From: Hyalella azteca
Lineage: Eukaryota > Arthropoda > Malacostraca > Amphipoda > Hyalellidae
Direction of reading: 5' to 3'
Length of the DNA stretch: 64,000 bases
NCBI RefSeq assembly: GCF_000764305.2
Contig: NW_025935888.1
Location: 434,001 to 498,000, forward strand
The translations under genes and the position numbers were made by a program. Shown piece after piece: positions 1 to 20,890 of this stretch. Under the pieces are notes generated by a model. The model was not told the DNA's origin, made no database searches, and saw only the letters and a program-made list of their open reading frames with translations. Positions within the stretch are counted from its first letter, which is position 1. The number at the start of each line of letters is the position of its first letter.

Positions 1-7051
<7,051 letters not shown>

Positions 7052-9474
7052 TTCATGCAATATTATTCCATTATTTGCTCGTCTAAATCGAATTCATGAA
7101 GTTATCTAACGGATTTAAACTACGCATCATCACTTAGTTTGTGTTTATTCATTGGATTAGTTTATTAACGTGTAGAAAAACCACTAGACATGAAATTATT
7201 CAATATGCGAGATGTTTATTGAAGTTTTACAACATTTCTTATTAATGTTGATATAGTGTGTTGATTAAACAATGGAGCGGTTCAATAAATTATATTTATT
7301 TGTCAACGTCAGAGTAATGATTTGAATATTAAATAAAATGTGGCTAACATTGTTTGCTGAGCGCGGAGAGTGAGTTTGTTTGCTTATGACACTCTCGAAC
7401 GCTTGAGTTATCACATCGCTCTGAAGTCAATTCCCCGGAGATACCGAGGCCAAAGAGCTACTGATGAGTTTGCAATGTCAAAATAAAATCAATGTTATTG
7501 AGTTTTATGACGCGAATCAAGCTTTCTCACATTTTGTTCTCATCACGGAAATTGCTTCTATTTGAATTACGGAATATTGCTTTTCTTTTTGATGAGAGGT
7601 TGCTCTGGAAGTGTGATAAAAAATTGTTGCTCAATGGACAGAATTTACGTTGAACCTGAGTGAAAGAAACGTGATTCTCTCTCTCGAACTTGACGATATT
7701 TGTTCTTATAAGCAATATACCTAACTTCAATCGTACTCCTTCACAATAAAACATCTCAATAATGTATAACTTAAGATCTTGAATTCTCTCTAGTGTGATG
7801 ATGATAGGAATTGGTCAGTTCATATGTTGAATTAGGTTTAGATAGTTAGTGTGCCAATTAGTGTGAGATTTACCTGTAGTTTACTGGTATTTCTGTTTCG
7901 TATCAACTTAATACCGACAGGGTATAGTAGATCGTAAAATATTGAATTGATTGGTCGCTATTCAAACAAGATTTATTGTACCCTACCATCTCGTGTTACA
8001 ATTACTTCCCCACGAGTATCAGCTTTTCAAGGTGGCCTGCTTCAATTGAAACTATTTCCTAGATTCAAATATCTTGAGCTAAACTTTCTCATCTTGAAGC
8101 AGCTTTACGGTTGGCATAATATTTATGCACGCTAGAGAACCCTAAATTGTTTCAATGGTGCCTAACTATTGAGAATGGTGATTGAATTTTTCATGGTTGC
8201 ACTACCGATCGACACTCGTGGAAAATGATTTGCACCTGAACGCCAATGATGTGTGAATTCTTTAATTGGTAATTCCGTTATTCAATTTCACAATCCAGCA
8301 GGATTTATTTATTACAGCATCATGAGATTGTTAGCGGCGCATAAAAGAACTCAACTGCTCATTAATTTAGTCCGAGGGTTTTCTCTATGATTTATAGTGT
8401 GGACAACGCTTTACCAACCGAGACAAAACATTGAAAAGATTTCTAGCTTCCCGTAAGAGTTTGTTGATTTGGCCGTGTCAACTGCATGGCATCACGCAAT
8501 ATGCTAGCAGCGCTTAGAGCTGCAGCCGTGAACTATACTTGATAATGTGTGCTTAATGAGAAGCATCGTCTAAAGTATGTCAATACTTCACTGCCATCTA
8601 TTTCTTTGAGCTCTTCCTTGTATTTATTGTCAGTATTTATGGGTTTGTGTCTTAATTAACAGGAGACTGCCATTAGCAATGAAGTCAATATTCCTTTTTC
8701 CTAAGTTAGGTTTATTTACCACATTTTTCACTGCTCCCTTCCTTTATTATTAGCTAATTATCATGTATGAAATTTATGTGTATGTTGTACATTTCTCTGT
8801 CTTTTCGTGATTTCTCACTAATTCTTGTGAAGGACTTTGTAATTCTTCGTTTATCTTCCTTGCTGTTACCTCTTACCTCTTACCTGTCCTCTGAATATTA
8901 TCCTTATGTTAATGAAGTTGTTATGTTAGTATGTACAGTGTTGGTGTTAATGGCATTTGTTGGTCTTGCTTCTGTTCTGTGTTGTGTTGTGCTTGAAACT
9001 TTCTTCTTATGCGCTCAAATTTTGTATTAAAATTTGCTCTTCCTAAGCTCAACCATTCGGAGAAAATGTCATGAATTTTCGTGTCCAATGTATTTTGGAC
9101 GAACTAATTGTTTCGTAACCATACCCTAATTTTAATTTTAATGTGTATCTATTGAAAACCAATAATGCAATCTTCATTGAGCATACAAGAATGTTCGACT
9201 AAAGTCAGATTTTAGTTCAGTGATGGTATTTTCAGATTTACCGAACCGCGATTGTCGCAAAGGCCATCTGACTAAGTATGAATGTTTTTCTGGCTAAAAT
9301 TGTTCTGATTGATGATTTACTTAGTTAAAACAGTCGAATCTTAATTTTTGGTTGCCCATTTTTTCATAAATTACCGTATTCATTACCACAACTTTTCTCT
9401 TGAGCAACTTTTGAATGTGATCCAAATATGCCACAGGGATAAGTGTTCGACCGTCTAACGCAGTAATAGCGTCA
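7052..9474. other. 3' flank of the PLK gene, no gene seen
   Basis: AT-rich sequence. Possible polyadenylation hexamers (AATAAA) occur near 7285, 7333 and 7484 and could end the PLK transcript. An 87-codon frame at 8767-9030 is hydrophobic because of T-rich sequence and has no recognisable motif, so I do not call it. Nothing else is supported. Confidence 0.5.
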
Positions 9475-10554
9475 GGTGTCCTGGACTACTGAATTATTTG
9501 TAGTTCTAAGATAACCTTGCGATAACTTCCCACTTCCTGTCTTCCGATCTGTTTAGAAAAATACGCTCATCTGTNGGACCGGGCTGCACACAAAGCGTGC
9601 GCGGTGTCAGTGCACGACAACGTCAGTCTTTCAGCCACTGCGTGGTGTCTCGTTCATGTAAATTTACCGTGATTTTGTTAATAAAGGAATGATTTGCTTC
9701 TTGCCTTTCAATGAAAACGCCTTTCTTAGGTTCTGACAATTTCAAGTGCCTTGATCATGCTCGGTATCAGAAGTTTCCAAGGCGATTTTAAATGCCTTGA
9801 TGTTAAAAAATTTGCAGCAATGCAGGCAATAATAAAGTCGTGTTGATTTCTAGGGCTACACGATGTGCTGTATTCATGATATCGACTTCGAAAATTCGTC
9901 AACTTTTATAATCAAGAGCATAACATATGGACGAATAAAAGTAAATACGATCTGGTCGCTTTCACGATGCTGGGAATGTATTGTGAAGCAAGCACTGCAG
10001 ACTTAACACTTGTATTGTCATGGAGAAACCCAGATTAGGCATTGAAACAATAACAGTACAATAATTAATACTAACACGCTGGAAGAAATGCAAGTTTTTC
10101 CATAAAAATGCAGTCTTAGCACTACCTCATGTGAGGCCATTGAGAGGCTATTTTTCTTGAATTATTTTATCCGTCACTTCGAGAAAAGGAAATTGGCAAA
10201 GTGGAATTACGACATGAAGCACGCAAGCTTCTAAATATGACCGATGCATTCAACATTTTTTATATTTTCGCATTTCAGGGAATTTTATTCGATATGCATG
10301 GAGACCCGCATAAGAATCTTGCCCAAACATTGAACCAAACAATCAGCGAGAATATGAACTAACTACCTGATGATAAATTGGGAACGGTGCAGAATTCATA
10401 TCTCTATTGTGATGCATCTCAAGAAACTGTATTGTAATGTCCTTTTAACCTTTCATTTTGTGGATCAAACGGATTTTTCAAATGCAACTTTGCTGGAGTA
10501 TCTTGGCACATCACTTCAATGGTCCATTTTCCAGTGGTCAGAAAATCTTTGTCT
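9475..10554. repeat. Duplicated block Y, copy 1 (3' flank and last codons of SARDH)
   Basis: Positions 9475-9574 match 20457-20556 almost exactly, and 9576-10554 match 22247-23218 with scattered substitutions. The block covers the SARDH 3' flank and the last 45 SARDH codons. Its left edge, GGTGTCCTGGA at about 9474, is also the junction motif of the tandem duplication at 20455. The 1.7 kb lying between the two matched parts in copy 2 is missing here and replaced by a single N. Confidence 0.9.
9575..9575. other. Single-N assembly join hiding about 1.7 kb
   Basis: The base is N. The sequence to its left aligns to 20457-20556 and the sequence to its right aligns from 22247, so 20557-22246 of the duplicate copy is absent. 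Either the copy is truly deleted at this point or the scaffold gap was closed to one N. Confidence 0.85.
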
Positions 10555-13500
10555 ACCACGCTGCCGTCCAGCTTGCTGACGTACCCGCAAGCTATGGACG
10601 TCCCGAGAGCTACACCGAACTCGGCTCGCCGTACGGTTCCTACGTAACGTCCGTCCCTTTTTATAGCTTCTTGACCCCACAGGGGGATTTTAGGGTCATC
10701 CAAGATAAACGTAACTAATTTCTTCGTAATTCCCTGTATTTTCTGCTGCTCCAGAGCTCTTCGACCAAGGAAGGGAATGTCAGTTTTCAGCTTGCAAGTG
10801 AAGGTGAGTCCAGCTTCCAAAGGTGTGTCGTCGGGACGGATGTCGCTGTGCCAAAGCCTGTAGCCTTTCTCACACGACAGCGAATCCATGGCCCTGTAGC
10901 CTGCATTTCTGAAGCCAAAAGCCTCTCCAGCTTTTTTGACAGCCATGTACACCGGTACGGCGGAGGTTTTCGGGACATGAAGTTCCCAACCTATTAGAAA
11001 TTAGGAAGCAACTGTAAGAGCGAATTTTTTTATGCTGCCAACTAAAGTGACAAACAGAACAAAATACGATTATCAGCTGTAATTATCATAGAAGCAGATC
11101 AAAGCCAAACTATAAACTCACCTAATTCCCCGACGAATGATACGCGTAGAGCACGCACTTTATGACCAGCTACTTCAATGATTCGGTGGGAGCTGAAGGG
11201 AAAATATTCGTTGCTGAGGTCAGCAGACGTCAGGCTGCTGAGCAAACTTCTACTTTTGGGTCCCTGAATAGAAAAGACTGTCATATCTTCAGTGTGGTTG
11301 ATAAGGGAAACTTTCCAGTTGTTGTTACGAATTTCCTTGACTATGTGGGCGTAGTTTTGAGTTGCAGCCGCACCGCCGACTGCAAGGTAATAGCCAACGC
11401 CGTTGTAACTGGGATCACAAGGCGAGCCTTTCCCGCCTTGAGCGACGCTCTGAAATGTACGAATGGACTTCTCTGATCTCGCACTAGCCACAAGCTTGGA
11501 AAGATACATGAAGGGCTCACGACAGCATTCTTCTTGTATATTTTAAAGCACTCGTGGCGTTCAAAGCAGTTATTACTAGCCTTCCAGCCCCGAGTAACTC
11601 AACAGTTTTTTTAAAAAAACTTTTTATTAAACTACAAAAAAACTTGTTCCCAGCCTACAAAATACCCAAGGGAGACTTCAAACCCCCTAATATGTTCTAG
11701 ATATTGTGTTACTCACGACTGTAAGATCAGCCTCGATGCCGCCGTTCTTGTTAAGCATACAAGTATAGACGGTGGAGCCTTCCGGCCGCCTCACGTCGGC
11801 TGAGAAGAGGTGGTCCGCTGCTTTGGTAGCGTCAGGCCCGGTGAGATAGAATTTGCCGAAATACGACATGTCAAACCCAACAACTCCCGTTCGACACGCG
11901 AGACATTCTGCATTGATCTGGTCACAGATAAAAATGTTGTGTGTGCTATTGAAATCATTTATTAAATGAGTAGACAAGGACAAACATTTTGGGAGTACAT
12001 CGTTCAAATTTCATTTTGAAAGTTGTCAAATTTTAATGACGGCTATTAGTGAAAGAGAGCTTCAACTATTCAGAATTCAAAGCAAAGGAAATTGCAAAAC
12101 AATTACCTTATTTTCCATGAAAATGTATTGGAGACCAGCTACACCATCAGTTCAAAATGTTGATTTAGAATTCTAGGTTGATTTGCGATTTCAGCAATCA
12201 ATTGATCTTAACACTGACGGTCACTTGTACTATATCGAACAACTTAACAAGTTTTGCAGTATATATGAGATTACTCACTAGGTCGTGATGAACAGGGAAA
12301 TCGAAGGAGTACTCTTGCTCCAGAGCTTTGACGTATCTTTGGTCTTTGTTAACGGGTGTACCGTATGAACCATACCAATCATACTTCTGCACAGGAGTTG
12401 GTTCTACGTTGAACCAGCCAGGCCTCTCCCAGCCGTGTCGCTCTTGGAAAACACATCCGGCCTCTTCCAAAACCTGGAAAATCAAGCAAATAATTTGTGA
12501 AATCCTGGTACACCAAGTGGTCATATGTGTGAACGATAATTACGGACCATAACTAATTTTAATGTATCGTGCAACAATGATCGATCGACTCACAGCATGA
12601 AGAGGTGACTTGCGCTTTCCTCTTCCAGCGAGAGGTTCGTCGTGAGGGAAGACGATGCTGTAGTTCTTGGCATAAGCTTCATGGGAGCGCTCTCTGACCC
12701 ATCTTTTGTCTCCACATAGCGGCGCATGGTACCTTCTGACGTCATAAGGAAACATGTCGAATTCCGGTCGTCCATTCACTACCCACTTTGCGATCTGCTC
12801 GCCACACCCGCTGCCGAGCATCATCCCGGCGCTGTTGAAACCGCAGCAGTGGAAGAACCCTTCGACCATCGGGTCTTCTCCTGCACACGTTGATATTTTA
12901 TGAAAGATCAGCCTTGTTACATCAACCTTTATATTATGTATACTTTTATGGTCAACATTTGTTAGCGGTGTCAAATTCTGCCTTGATGCACTTAAAAGGT
13001 GATCTGGAAGGTATTTAAAAGACTTTAATCTGGTAAAAAATTATCTGTGGAATTAACTCACCCATTATAGGTTTGTGGTCCGGAGTAAATGATTCTGGTC
13101 CACAAACAGTGGATTTTACACCCGTATTTTCCAGAACTGGGATCCTCTTGATGTGGCCTTGCATCAAAGGATTGAACACCTCATAATCCAAGTCATACAA
13201 ACCGAACGCAAAGTTAATGTCAATCTGTATAAAGAAAAAAATTGACATGAAACAAAATGCAAATATACAAATGGAGAGAACGGTTGGAGAAATTTCAACA
13301 AATGATGGGAACATTGTATCATTTATTATTTATATCAATTTTATAAATATTTATAAAATTTATTTTATTATTTTATTTATTATTTATTTATTTTATTATT
13401 TATATCAGATTAATGTGGCAAATTTTACTGAACCGATGATTCATTTTCAAATAATGTTTGATCGATTGTATGCACAATGGTCTTGAACTATTCTTAAACA

Positions 13501-15909
13501 ATCATGTAGCATTGGTCAATGACAGCACAATCTCTGCCATAACGATGAATTTCGCAGAACTTCATAAGGATCGAAGAACGGCATAGACATTACCTTTTCA
13601 ATAATTTTAGGGTTGGCCTCGTATCCCCCTATGGAGAGAGCATCACCTTGCAACCTCAGATAAGTAGACGAGTCGTAGTCACGAACATTAGGCATGTTCT
13701 GAATACCAGGAATTTTTTCCGTAACGACGTAGGCGTGCTTCATGGGCACTAAAGGCAGCTTCAGGTCTACTTTCGAGGCAACACTGTTTGCCCACACACC
13801 CGTTGCATTGATTATACAGTTGGTCTTAATTACTCCTCTCGACGTTTTCACTTCGGTAACTTTTTTACCGCCCATCAATGCGGTTGTGGTTTTGATGTCC
13901 ATGAAGTGACAGTTCTCCAAGACTTTCGCTCCTAATTTTTTCGGCACTCTGGTCAAAGCGTCGCATAGGCCAGCAGGATCCACGGTGCCTACAAATAGAA
14001 CATATTTTGAATACTAACTTTTTGATTACCAAGCACTAACTTTAGTTTCGACGTATATTTTAGGTTTGAGATAAATATGAGTTTTCTAAGCTATTTGTGA
14101 TTCAATTGATTAAATATTTTTACGTTTCAATCAGTAGAACATTTCCTTTCAGGTCTCCTTCAATAAAAAATTGTTTGTTTGAAGATAAATTAACAGTCAA
14201 TCTAAAATTTTTATCATATTACTAGTACATACCGCAACCAGGAGAAAATAATGTGCCGTATATGTCATCAACGTTCATTAAAGGGTAAAGCTTCTTAGTT
14301 TCCTTTTGGTCAAGAAGAAAACACTCAATCCCTAAAGCCCGGCCGAGTGTCGCAGTGCGTTTCAAGTCGTCAAATCGTTGCTGAAAAATAAATGTTATTT
14401 AGTAAATTGTGCACTGGCACTTGCAGTCAGCATACATAAATGACATAAACTATAATTTTCCCTTACGACCTGCAGCAAGAGCTCCAATTTCACCTGGCTC
14501 GTAGCATATTTTTGCAGCCTTTGCAATATCAATGAGAATGTACAGTTGCCGTTATGATGTTCTATTCTGAAACTGGGCTTGGATCTAGTTTTTTGTAAAA
14601 AAAAATCACGCTTTTTAATTTTATAAGTGCCAAAGATGGATAAGCATAGACGCTGAGGCTACATTTATCCAATGTTATAAACAACGAGTTAGCATTCCCA
14701 GTGCATTCACTCTGAGGTCCCAGGAGCAAAGTTGACAGTTTATTTCCCGTGAGGGCACGAGCCCTCAGTGGGGGCGGAGGAGTTATGCTTATAAAAGGAC
14801 TGCGGGCGCTTCATTATAACGAAATCGAACAGTGACTACAAATAAGCCTATACGTATTAATCATGGGCAAAGAAGTTGGCCGCATACCCATTCTCAGTGT
14901 ACTGCCTTTGATACATTTATAATAAACATTATGCTCAGAAAATATAGTTTATACGTATTATTATTCACAGCAGTCGTATACCCAGTCTCAGGTGTGTCGT
15001 AGAATACAAATCAACAACAAACAGGGGCGGTGAAAACAAACGCCTCGAGAAAGGCCACTGCCTTAATAATATCACAATTTAATACTGTGAAGGACTTGAT
15101 GTCGTACCTTATTAGTCGCAACAAAGAGGCCTCCATTGTTGATCCATCCAGGGTTTACGCCTGTTTCCTCCTCTAAGCCTTTGATAACACTTAAAGTACG
15201 ATTCAGAATTTCGGTCTCTGTGTCCGTTGGTCGGAGATCCCAGATGAGGCCCGCGGTGTGCCATGTCGTTCCTGAACAAACTTGTTAATGACTTATCAAA
15301 ATTGATGAGAGAATACGGTTCTTTGAATGATGATGAAAAATTATACAGCAATTCCATGCACTTGACACGTTGGTCGTTAAAAATGGATAACATACAGTGG
15401 ACAGTTTACGACACATCGACAACGTAACCGTATAGATATACATTTCATTCTTTTAGATAAATATCCTAATGCATGATCAGAAAACAAAGTCTTAGGAACG
15501 AGGTCTCACCAGCGGTAAGTTTATTAGCCTCAACAAGTACAGAGTTTGTGACGCCAAGTTTTGCGAGATGGTACAGCGCGCTGCATCCCAGAGAGCCGCC
15601 GCCGATCACTACAACGTCTGCTGAAGCCGGCGCTGGCGTTTCATCAAATAAAGGCTTGCCAGATGCGTCCAAATTCGTGGCTTTCTTAGTTCCTCTTCTA
15701 AATGACAACAGAGGGCCTCTTTTTGTTGACAATAACTCGTAAGAACCACTAGCTGTCGCGTTGGTGTAGAAGTTTTTTGACTGGAAACAAGGGAATGGTC
15801 CTCCCGGGGAATTAATCAATGGTTGCAGTGATGAACTGTGTGCTGATAATCTCAGAGTGCCCTTCACTGAGCACGTTAGCTGCCTGTTTGAGAGGCATAG
15901 GAAACTCAT
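10419..15909 (-). CDS. SARDH: Sarcosine dehydrogenase, mitochondrial
   Basis: FAD- and folate-dependent matrix enzyme that demethylates sarcosine to glycine, passing the one-carbon unit to tetrahydrofolate and electrons to ETF. Exons on the minus strand, phases consistent: 15909-15510, 15271-15108, 14380-14233, 13988-13594, 13224-13062, 12880-12594, 12473-12279, 11917-11717, about 11494-11122, 10990-10419. About 965 residues, near the usual 900-920 plus a longer leader. Exon 1 has a Ser- and Arg-containing leader that suits mitochondrial import, then the Rossmann motif [20 protein letters not shown]. The exon 1-2 join gives [11 protein letters not shown], whose His is the expected covalent FAD site. 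Further family signatures are [61 protein letters not shown], and in the C-terminal folate half [23 protein letters not shown] and KGHY before the stop. The acceptor of exon 9 is the least certain border. DMGDH and PDPR are close relatives, but the residue matches favour SARDH. Confidence 0.96.
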
Positions 15910-17851
15910 CGTTCTAATTTGAAGTTCTCCAATATTTCAAAATAACCATAAAAAATCTAGAAGTAGCATATCCACATAACTGCTGTTTAAAGACTAATTT
16001 GTTTACTAGCTAGAAGAAAATATCAAGAATTATAACAGTTCCATTAAATTAATTATATATAATTTCACTCCAATAGACAACAACAAAAATCTTCAATAAT
16101 CATAAATTGTAAAACGATAGCTATGTCTTTCCGATAAAGAAGAGAAATCATTCACTTATTTGGAACGCGAATACAAATCCATAACAGTCTCAGTCGGCAA
16201 CTAATGATTATCTGCAGGAGTTGCAGCGTGGAACAGCTCTACATTCAGACTAAATTATTCACAAGCCAAAGAGCAGGGAAGCCGCAGGGAGCTCCAGTAT
16301 CATCTCACCCATGGTAACAGATCCTTTCAAGGAAAGAATACAAGCTAATCTTATCATTGATTAGATATGAATTAGATGTACCGTGTACCATCTATGTAAC
16401 CATCCCCTTTTGATTGCGTTAGAAACCAGATATATCCTGATCCAACCAGCACCACATGCGAGTTGTTTTCCAATGAAAGAAATTTCATTCTTAGGAATTT
16501 GATAGATGGTATGAAATTTTTCATTTAATGAGAACAAAGAAATCCCTGGTCGAATTTGAGTCCTCGAGGTTAAACAGAACTCATTAACAAGTTTTAATTG
16601 ATGCGGGAAAAAGTATCGCACTAGTCTAACGAATTGTTTATTTGCTACCAATTTACTATTATTGCAATTAATGTAGTTCTATTATTACTTTTTGTATAGT
16701 AGTTTGTTCGGTAGTACACGAGAATTTTTTTTTAAAACACCAATAAGGACATGTAAAGTACAATATTGACTTTTTATGCAACAAGAAAAACCCAAACCCC
16801 CAACCCACTTCCGCTTCCCAGTCAGACAATTTTAAAGGACACTTAAGAAAAAAGTAATACAATTTAACACCACTCACTAGTTGATTCTTTTTCATAGAAA
16901 AATTAAGTTACCTAGAACTCGGTCCAAAAGTTCTAACATTACACTTCCTTTGTTTGAAGACTGATTGTTAAAGTGCAAGGAAGCAATAACTCAATGTTTG
17001 GATAATAATAAGAAAAAAATTTATAAAATCACAAATGAATAATTACGAGAGTGCAATTAAAGTTAATATCATACAAATTCTCTTAGTGTAGACTGTAGAG
17101 GTCGATGCCACACGAGGAGCAGTGAGCACAGCAACTGCTGCGATTCCTTCAGGTTTCGTTCAACTTTAAAACTCAAGGTCACCACAGATCCGAGTGGTCG
17201 CATGCAAGCTTCGTGATCGAAGTAATTTGATATTTACTACTATTAGTACAGTTTTGGATGTATTTCTAACAAAAAACATTTATAAGCTGCATCAGTTTTC
17301 GAAAGAATTTGCATGAAATGTCAGAATTAAAAATATGTTAAAGAATCAATGTTCATAGGCACTGCTGCATTGTTAGAAGATAGCACAACGATTAGTACAC
17401 AACAACAAACAGTTTGCAGTATTTCAATTAGTAAAGCTATACAAAGTAGGCACTCAACAAGTAAAACATCCATTCGTAATCCTAGAGCACTCTTTGATTG
17501 AAATATTACTGAATTTGTCACGGTATTTCTAAGTTTAACTTAAGCATAACGAAAATAAATATAATTAACTAACACAAAAAAAAATTTAACTGCATGTAAA
17601 ATTGCTTTACCACAAGTAAAATTTTCTAATCGGAAGCAAAATTATAGAGTTGTAAATCATGTTTGTTTGAGTATACTACGTTTATGTTGCGATTCATCTC
17701 TTCCTCACCACAGCTTTACCACAACACCAATCGCCAGTTAGTACGTGCTTGACTGACGTACAACAGCTGACTGAGCCTCAGGCTCAGTCAGAGCTTCTGC
17801 TTCTCTCATATGAAGACCCTGAAGGTTGCACACGTCCATTAGTGCCATAAC
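15910..17851. other. Intergenic region between SARDH and gene X, divergent 5' ends
   Basis: About 1.9 kb lies between the SARDH start and block X1, which carries gene X exon 1 on the other strand. It probably holds the SARDH promoter, but no core promoter element is clear. Frames of 60-100 codons (16361-16895 minus) have no motif. A perfect 12-bp-arm palindrome lies at 17767-17791. Otherwise nothing is supported. Confidence 0.5.
17767..17791. repeat. Short perfect palindrome
   Basis: CTGACTGAGCCT is followed by one base and then its exact reverse complement AGGCTCAGTCAG. It lies about 600 bp upstream of the first copy of gene X exon 1, in the divergent SARDH/gene X interval. It could be a dimeric factor site or a chance palindrome. 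The second duplicate does not retain it. Confidence 0.7.
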
Positions 17852-20455
17852 GCTCCGGTAAACGTGCACGAGTGCAGGAATTTCGTTTCAAACCATCACA
17901 CTTAACGTAGTTCTAGTTTTTAGAACAATTATATTTCCAGCGTTCGTAGCACTTTTAATTTTAATAGCGATTTTGTTCCTTGCATTTCTTGTTAAATGGA
18001 AGAGTAAAGCGATAACTTTTCTTACTTTCTTTCTAACCTTTTAAGTCATAGTTTGCTATTAGAATAGAATAGAAGTGTCGGCGTTCAAGAAATAGGTCCA
18101 TTGCAACTGAAAATCATAAAATGTATATTTTTGGTCGAAGTTTTCGTTGATGTGGCACACGTATCTTCCAATTGAGGAACGTGGGTCAATATGTGAAAAG
18201 TTTTCTTATTATCTGCATCATTTTGGATATAAATACATTCATTGCACCAGTAATATATAATGGAACAACTGCTAAACAACTTTCCTCTTCTACATGGCTT
18301 ACCAAAACTCGATGGCAACAGTTCGCGTGTTATGCCATATTGAAAGTTATTTTGTGAACTCCGTATCATAATGACTGCAGGGACAATTAATGGGCAGAAA
18401 ATTCCCCATCTCTATTTGCCTGAAGGAGTTCGTGAATCTGAGATATCATTTGTAAGTAGATTTGTGCTGAAACTAGTACAATTTTGAAGTATATATTACA
18501 ATTGATTAGTCAATTATACATTTGTTAATTGTTGGTTCAGTTACGGTAAATTGTTGTTTCCCGCTGCCTCAGCTTGGCTGGTCTGTTTAACTCTTGCAGA
18601 TCTAGGAAGTTAGGAACTCGTATATCATTACTATATGACATATAGAAAGGGGTTCCATTGATTGTACTGTCCAGTCCATACAAAGCTAATTTGCCAAAAA
18701 AATATAGATGTAAATTAGCCTAGATAATTCATAATTGGAAATGAATTCATGTATGAACTTCTAACTGCCAATTTAATATTTAGATGAATTAATTATTTCA
18801 AATGTTACTGTTGTTATTTTTAAATTAAGTAAATTCATTGTCTTGTCTTACCAAGTAAATGCCTAGGTACTGTAAATTAAATGACATAATAGCTAATGAT
18901 AATTTATATACCTAAGTTGCCACCTGCCCCATTTCAATAAAATTACTCTAATACTGTCAGAAGTCAAAACTACTCAATGTGTATTCAACTGTATTCAGTG
19001 TATTGTATTGTGTGGTTTGATTAACACATAATAACATCAAAAATATTTTGAGCTTGGAGTTTTTAAACATGTGGATATGTTATGTGGTTTAACTAGGTAC
19101 CTAGATTGTTTTTACTGAAGGCTGATGATATAATTTTTGTGGCAAATTAACCTTATACCTAGCCTACTCACTAGTCACTACTCAGTATAACTTACATATA
19201 GTGGTAAATGGTAATGAATTTTGAAAACTCGCCAGATTCTAAGATTGTTTGTTTCTTGTGTGGCATACAGATACAGCCTACAGGTATATATACGAGATCA
19301 TTAAACAGGTATGAGATCATTGAGATCACAGGTATGAGATGATTGAGATCATTTATAGCCTATAGGCCTTAAGTTATAACTTGAGATCATTTAACTTCAA
19401 CCCACCAAGTCAACAACAAGCAACAATAACATCAATGGAGACAAAAAAAAAAAGAAGTGAGCTTCAATCATGGTTCATGGATTAGCCTATCCAAGCTAGA
19501 ATCTTTTAATTAAAGTTACTTTTTTAAATATAATTGTGGTAAGTGGTAACTTGAATTTGTGATAGATGGTTGTTGCTCACTTGTTGGCATAGGTCATTCC
19601 TGGACAATGCAAATTGCAATTAATGGCCTATTCTTTTTTTCAATACCTATCCTGAAAGATTTTTTTATAATTTAGTATGGTATTGCAGTAATGGCACCAT
19701 GGTGGTGTCTTTGCGACACCAATTTGCAGTGACTACCAGGGATTTTTATTGTACATTGTTATTTTTAAAAATTAATTGTCCTTTTCACTCTAGGGAATTT
19801 CATGCTGCAAATTAAGTCATTATAATTATAATCTATTCATAACGGCCAGTCGGACAGTCGGTCACTGTGTACTGTGTAGCCTAGGCTAGTTGTGGACTCA
19901 CTGGACTGGCATCAAATTATGAAGTGAATGGTACAAGTTACAACAAAGGTTGAATTTAGTGAGAGGTAAAGAATGAATAGATTCTTTTATTATGTATATT
20001 ATTGGATCAGAAGACCTGCAATTGAAACTTCTATGATCTTGGCAGATATTTTTTGATTGAGTAGTTTTACCAGCATGATAGATATTGAATAAATACTGAA
20101 GTGAAGTTATTAAGATGGCAAATAAAATTAGATATTGGTGTCTTCAAGTTTCCATCAAGCCATCTTAATTCTTGACCATGAATTGCATCCCTGCTCAGTT
20201 ACAAGTTCAATCACATTCACAAACAATGGATCAACACCCTTTGGATTGTTATTTGTATTTATTTTGATCAGTGTTAGCAACATCATACACAATAACATGT
20301 TATAATTCATGTCAATCATTTACCATTGGGCTTCTGGATCATAAATCACTATCTATGAAGATGTTTAATTGACATCTGATATGACCACAAGGATTAGATG
20401 CAAGTTTAACACACTGTTAACCTTTGCATCTTTGAGGCAATTAGTTTGGTGTCCT
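17852..20455. repeat. Duplicated block X, copy 1
   Basis: 17852-18590 matches 23788-24490; about 19750-20196 matches 24560-25066; 20213-20280 matches 25497-25553; and 20281-20455 matches 26658-26830. The stretch 18600-19740 is present only here. The block includes the first copy of gene X exon 1. It ends in ATTAGTTTGGTGTCCTG, where block Y copy 2 begins. Confidence 0.9.
18371..18451 (+). CDS. First coding exon of gene X, upstream duplicate copy
   Basis: An ATG opens 27 codons ending in a GTAAGT donor at codon phase 0. The peptide ends in LPEGVRESEISF, identical to the copy at 24296-24376, while the first ten residues vary (MTAGTINGQK against MTPGTLKGQK). Length, frame and donor are kept in both copies, which supports coding use. 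This copy is about 10.5 kb from the large exon at 28998 and could serve as an alternative first exon or be a relic of the duplication. Splicing is inferred only. Confidence 0.55.
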
Positions 20456-20890
20456 GTGTGTCCTGGACTACTGAATTATTTGTAGTTCTAAGATAACCTT
20501 GCGATAACTTCCCACTTCCTGTCTTCCGATCTGTTTAGAAAAATACGCTCATCTGTGAGTCTGGGTTCTTGTCTGAATACGTGAGATGTCTTAAATGATA
20601 GTTCTTAATGTTAACAATTTGCGGCAACAACGAAATAGTTGATCGAGTCAATCAATCTTCTCGTCATGTTCATATGACGTTTCGGAAGTGTTCATTCAAC
20701 AATGAGGATATATCTTATATCATATACAGCCATTATACGCACGCGAGATGAAGCGGAACAATGTATTGATGCTCAACAGTGGCTATGTTTTTTGCGTAGA
20801 ATAGTAGCAGTACCGTCATTAATTTCATTGTGTGTGGATGGAGGATGTCCAGAGGTAAATTATTATAAGCAACTCGTATTGAAGTCTCAC

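Noticed and set aside
8767..9030. 87-codon hydrophobic ORF as a small membrane protein
   Set aside because: T-rich strand composition explains the Leu, Phe and Val content. There are no splice signals, motif or second copy to support it.
9539..9550. GTCTTCCGATCT, resembling the end of an Illumina adapter, also at 20519-20530
   Set aside because: Only about ten bases agree, the rest of the adapter is absent, and the same sequence with native flanks appears in both duplicate copies. It is genomic.
10458..10718. Plus-strand ORFs at 10370-10718 and 23034-23324, similar to each other
   Set aside because: They are antisense shadows of the SARDH last exon and its duplicate; the minus strand carries the real coding sequence.
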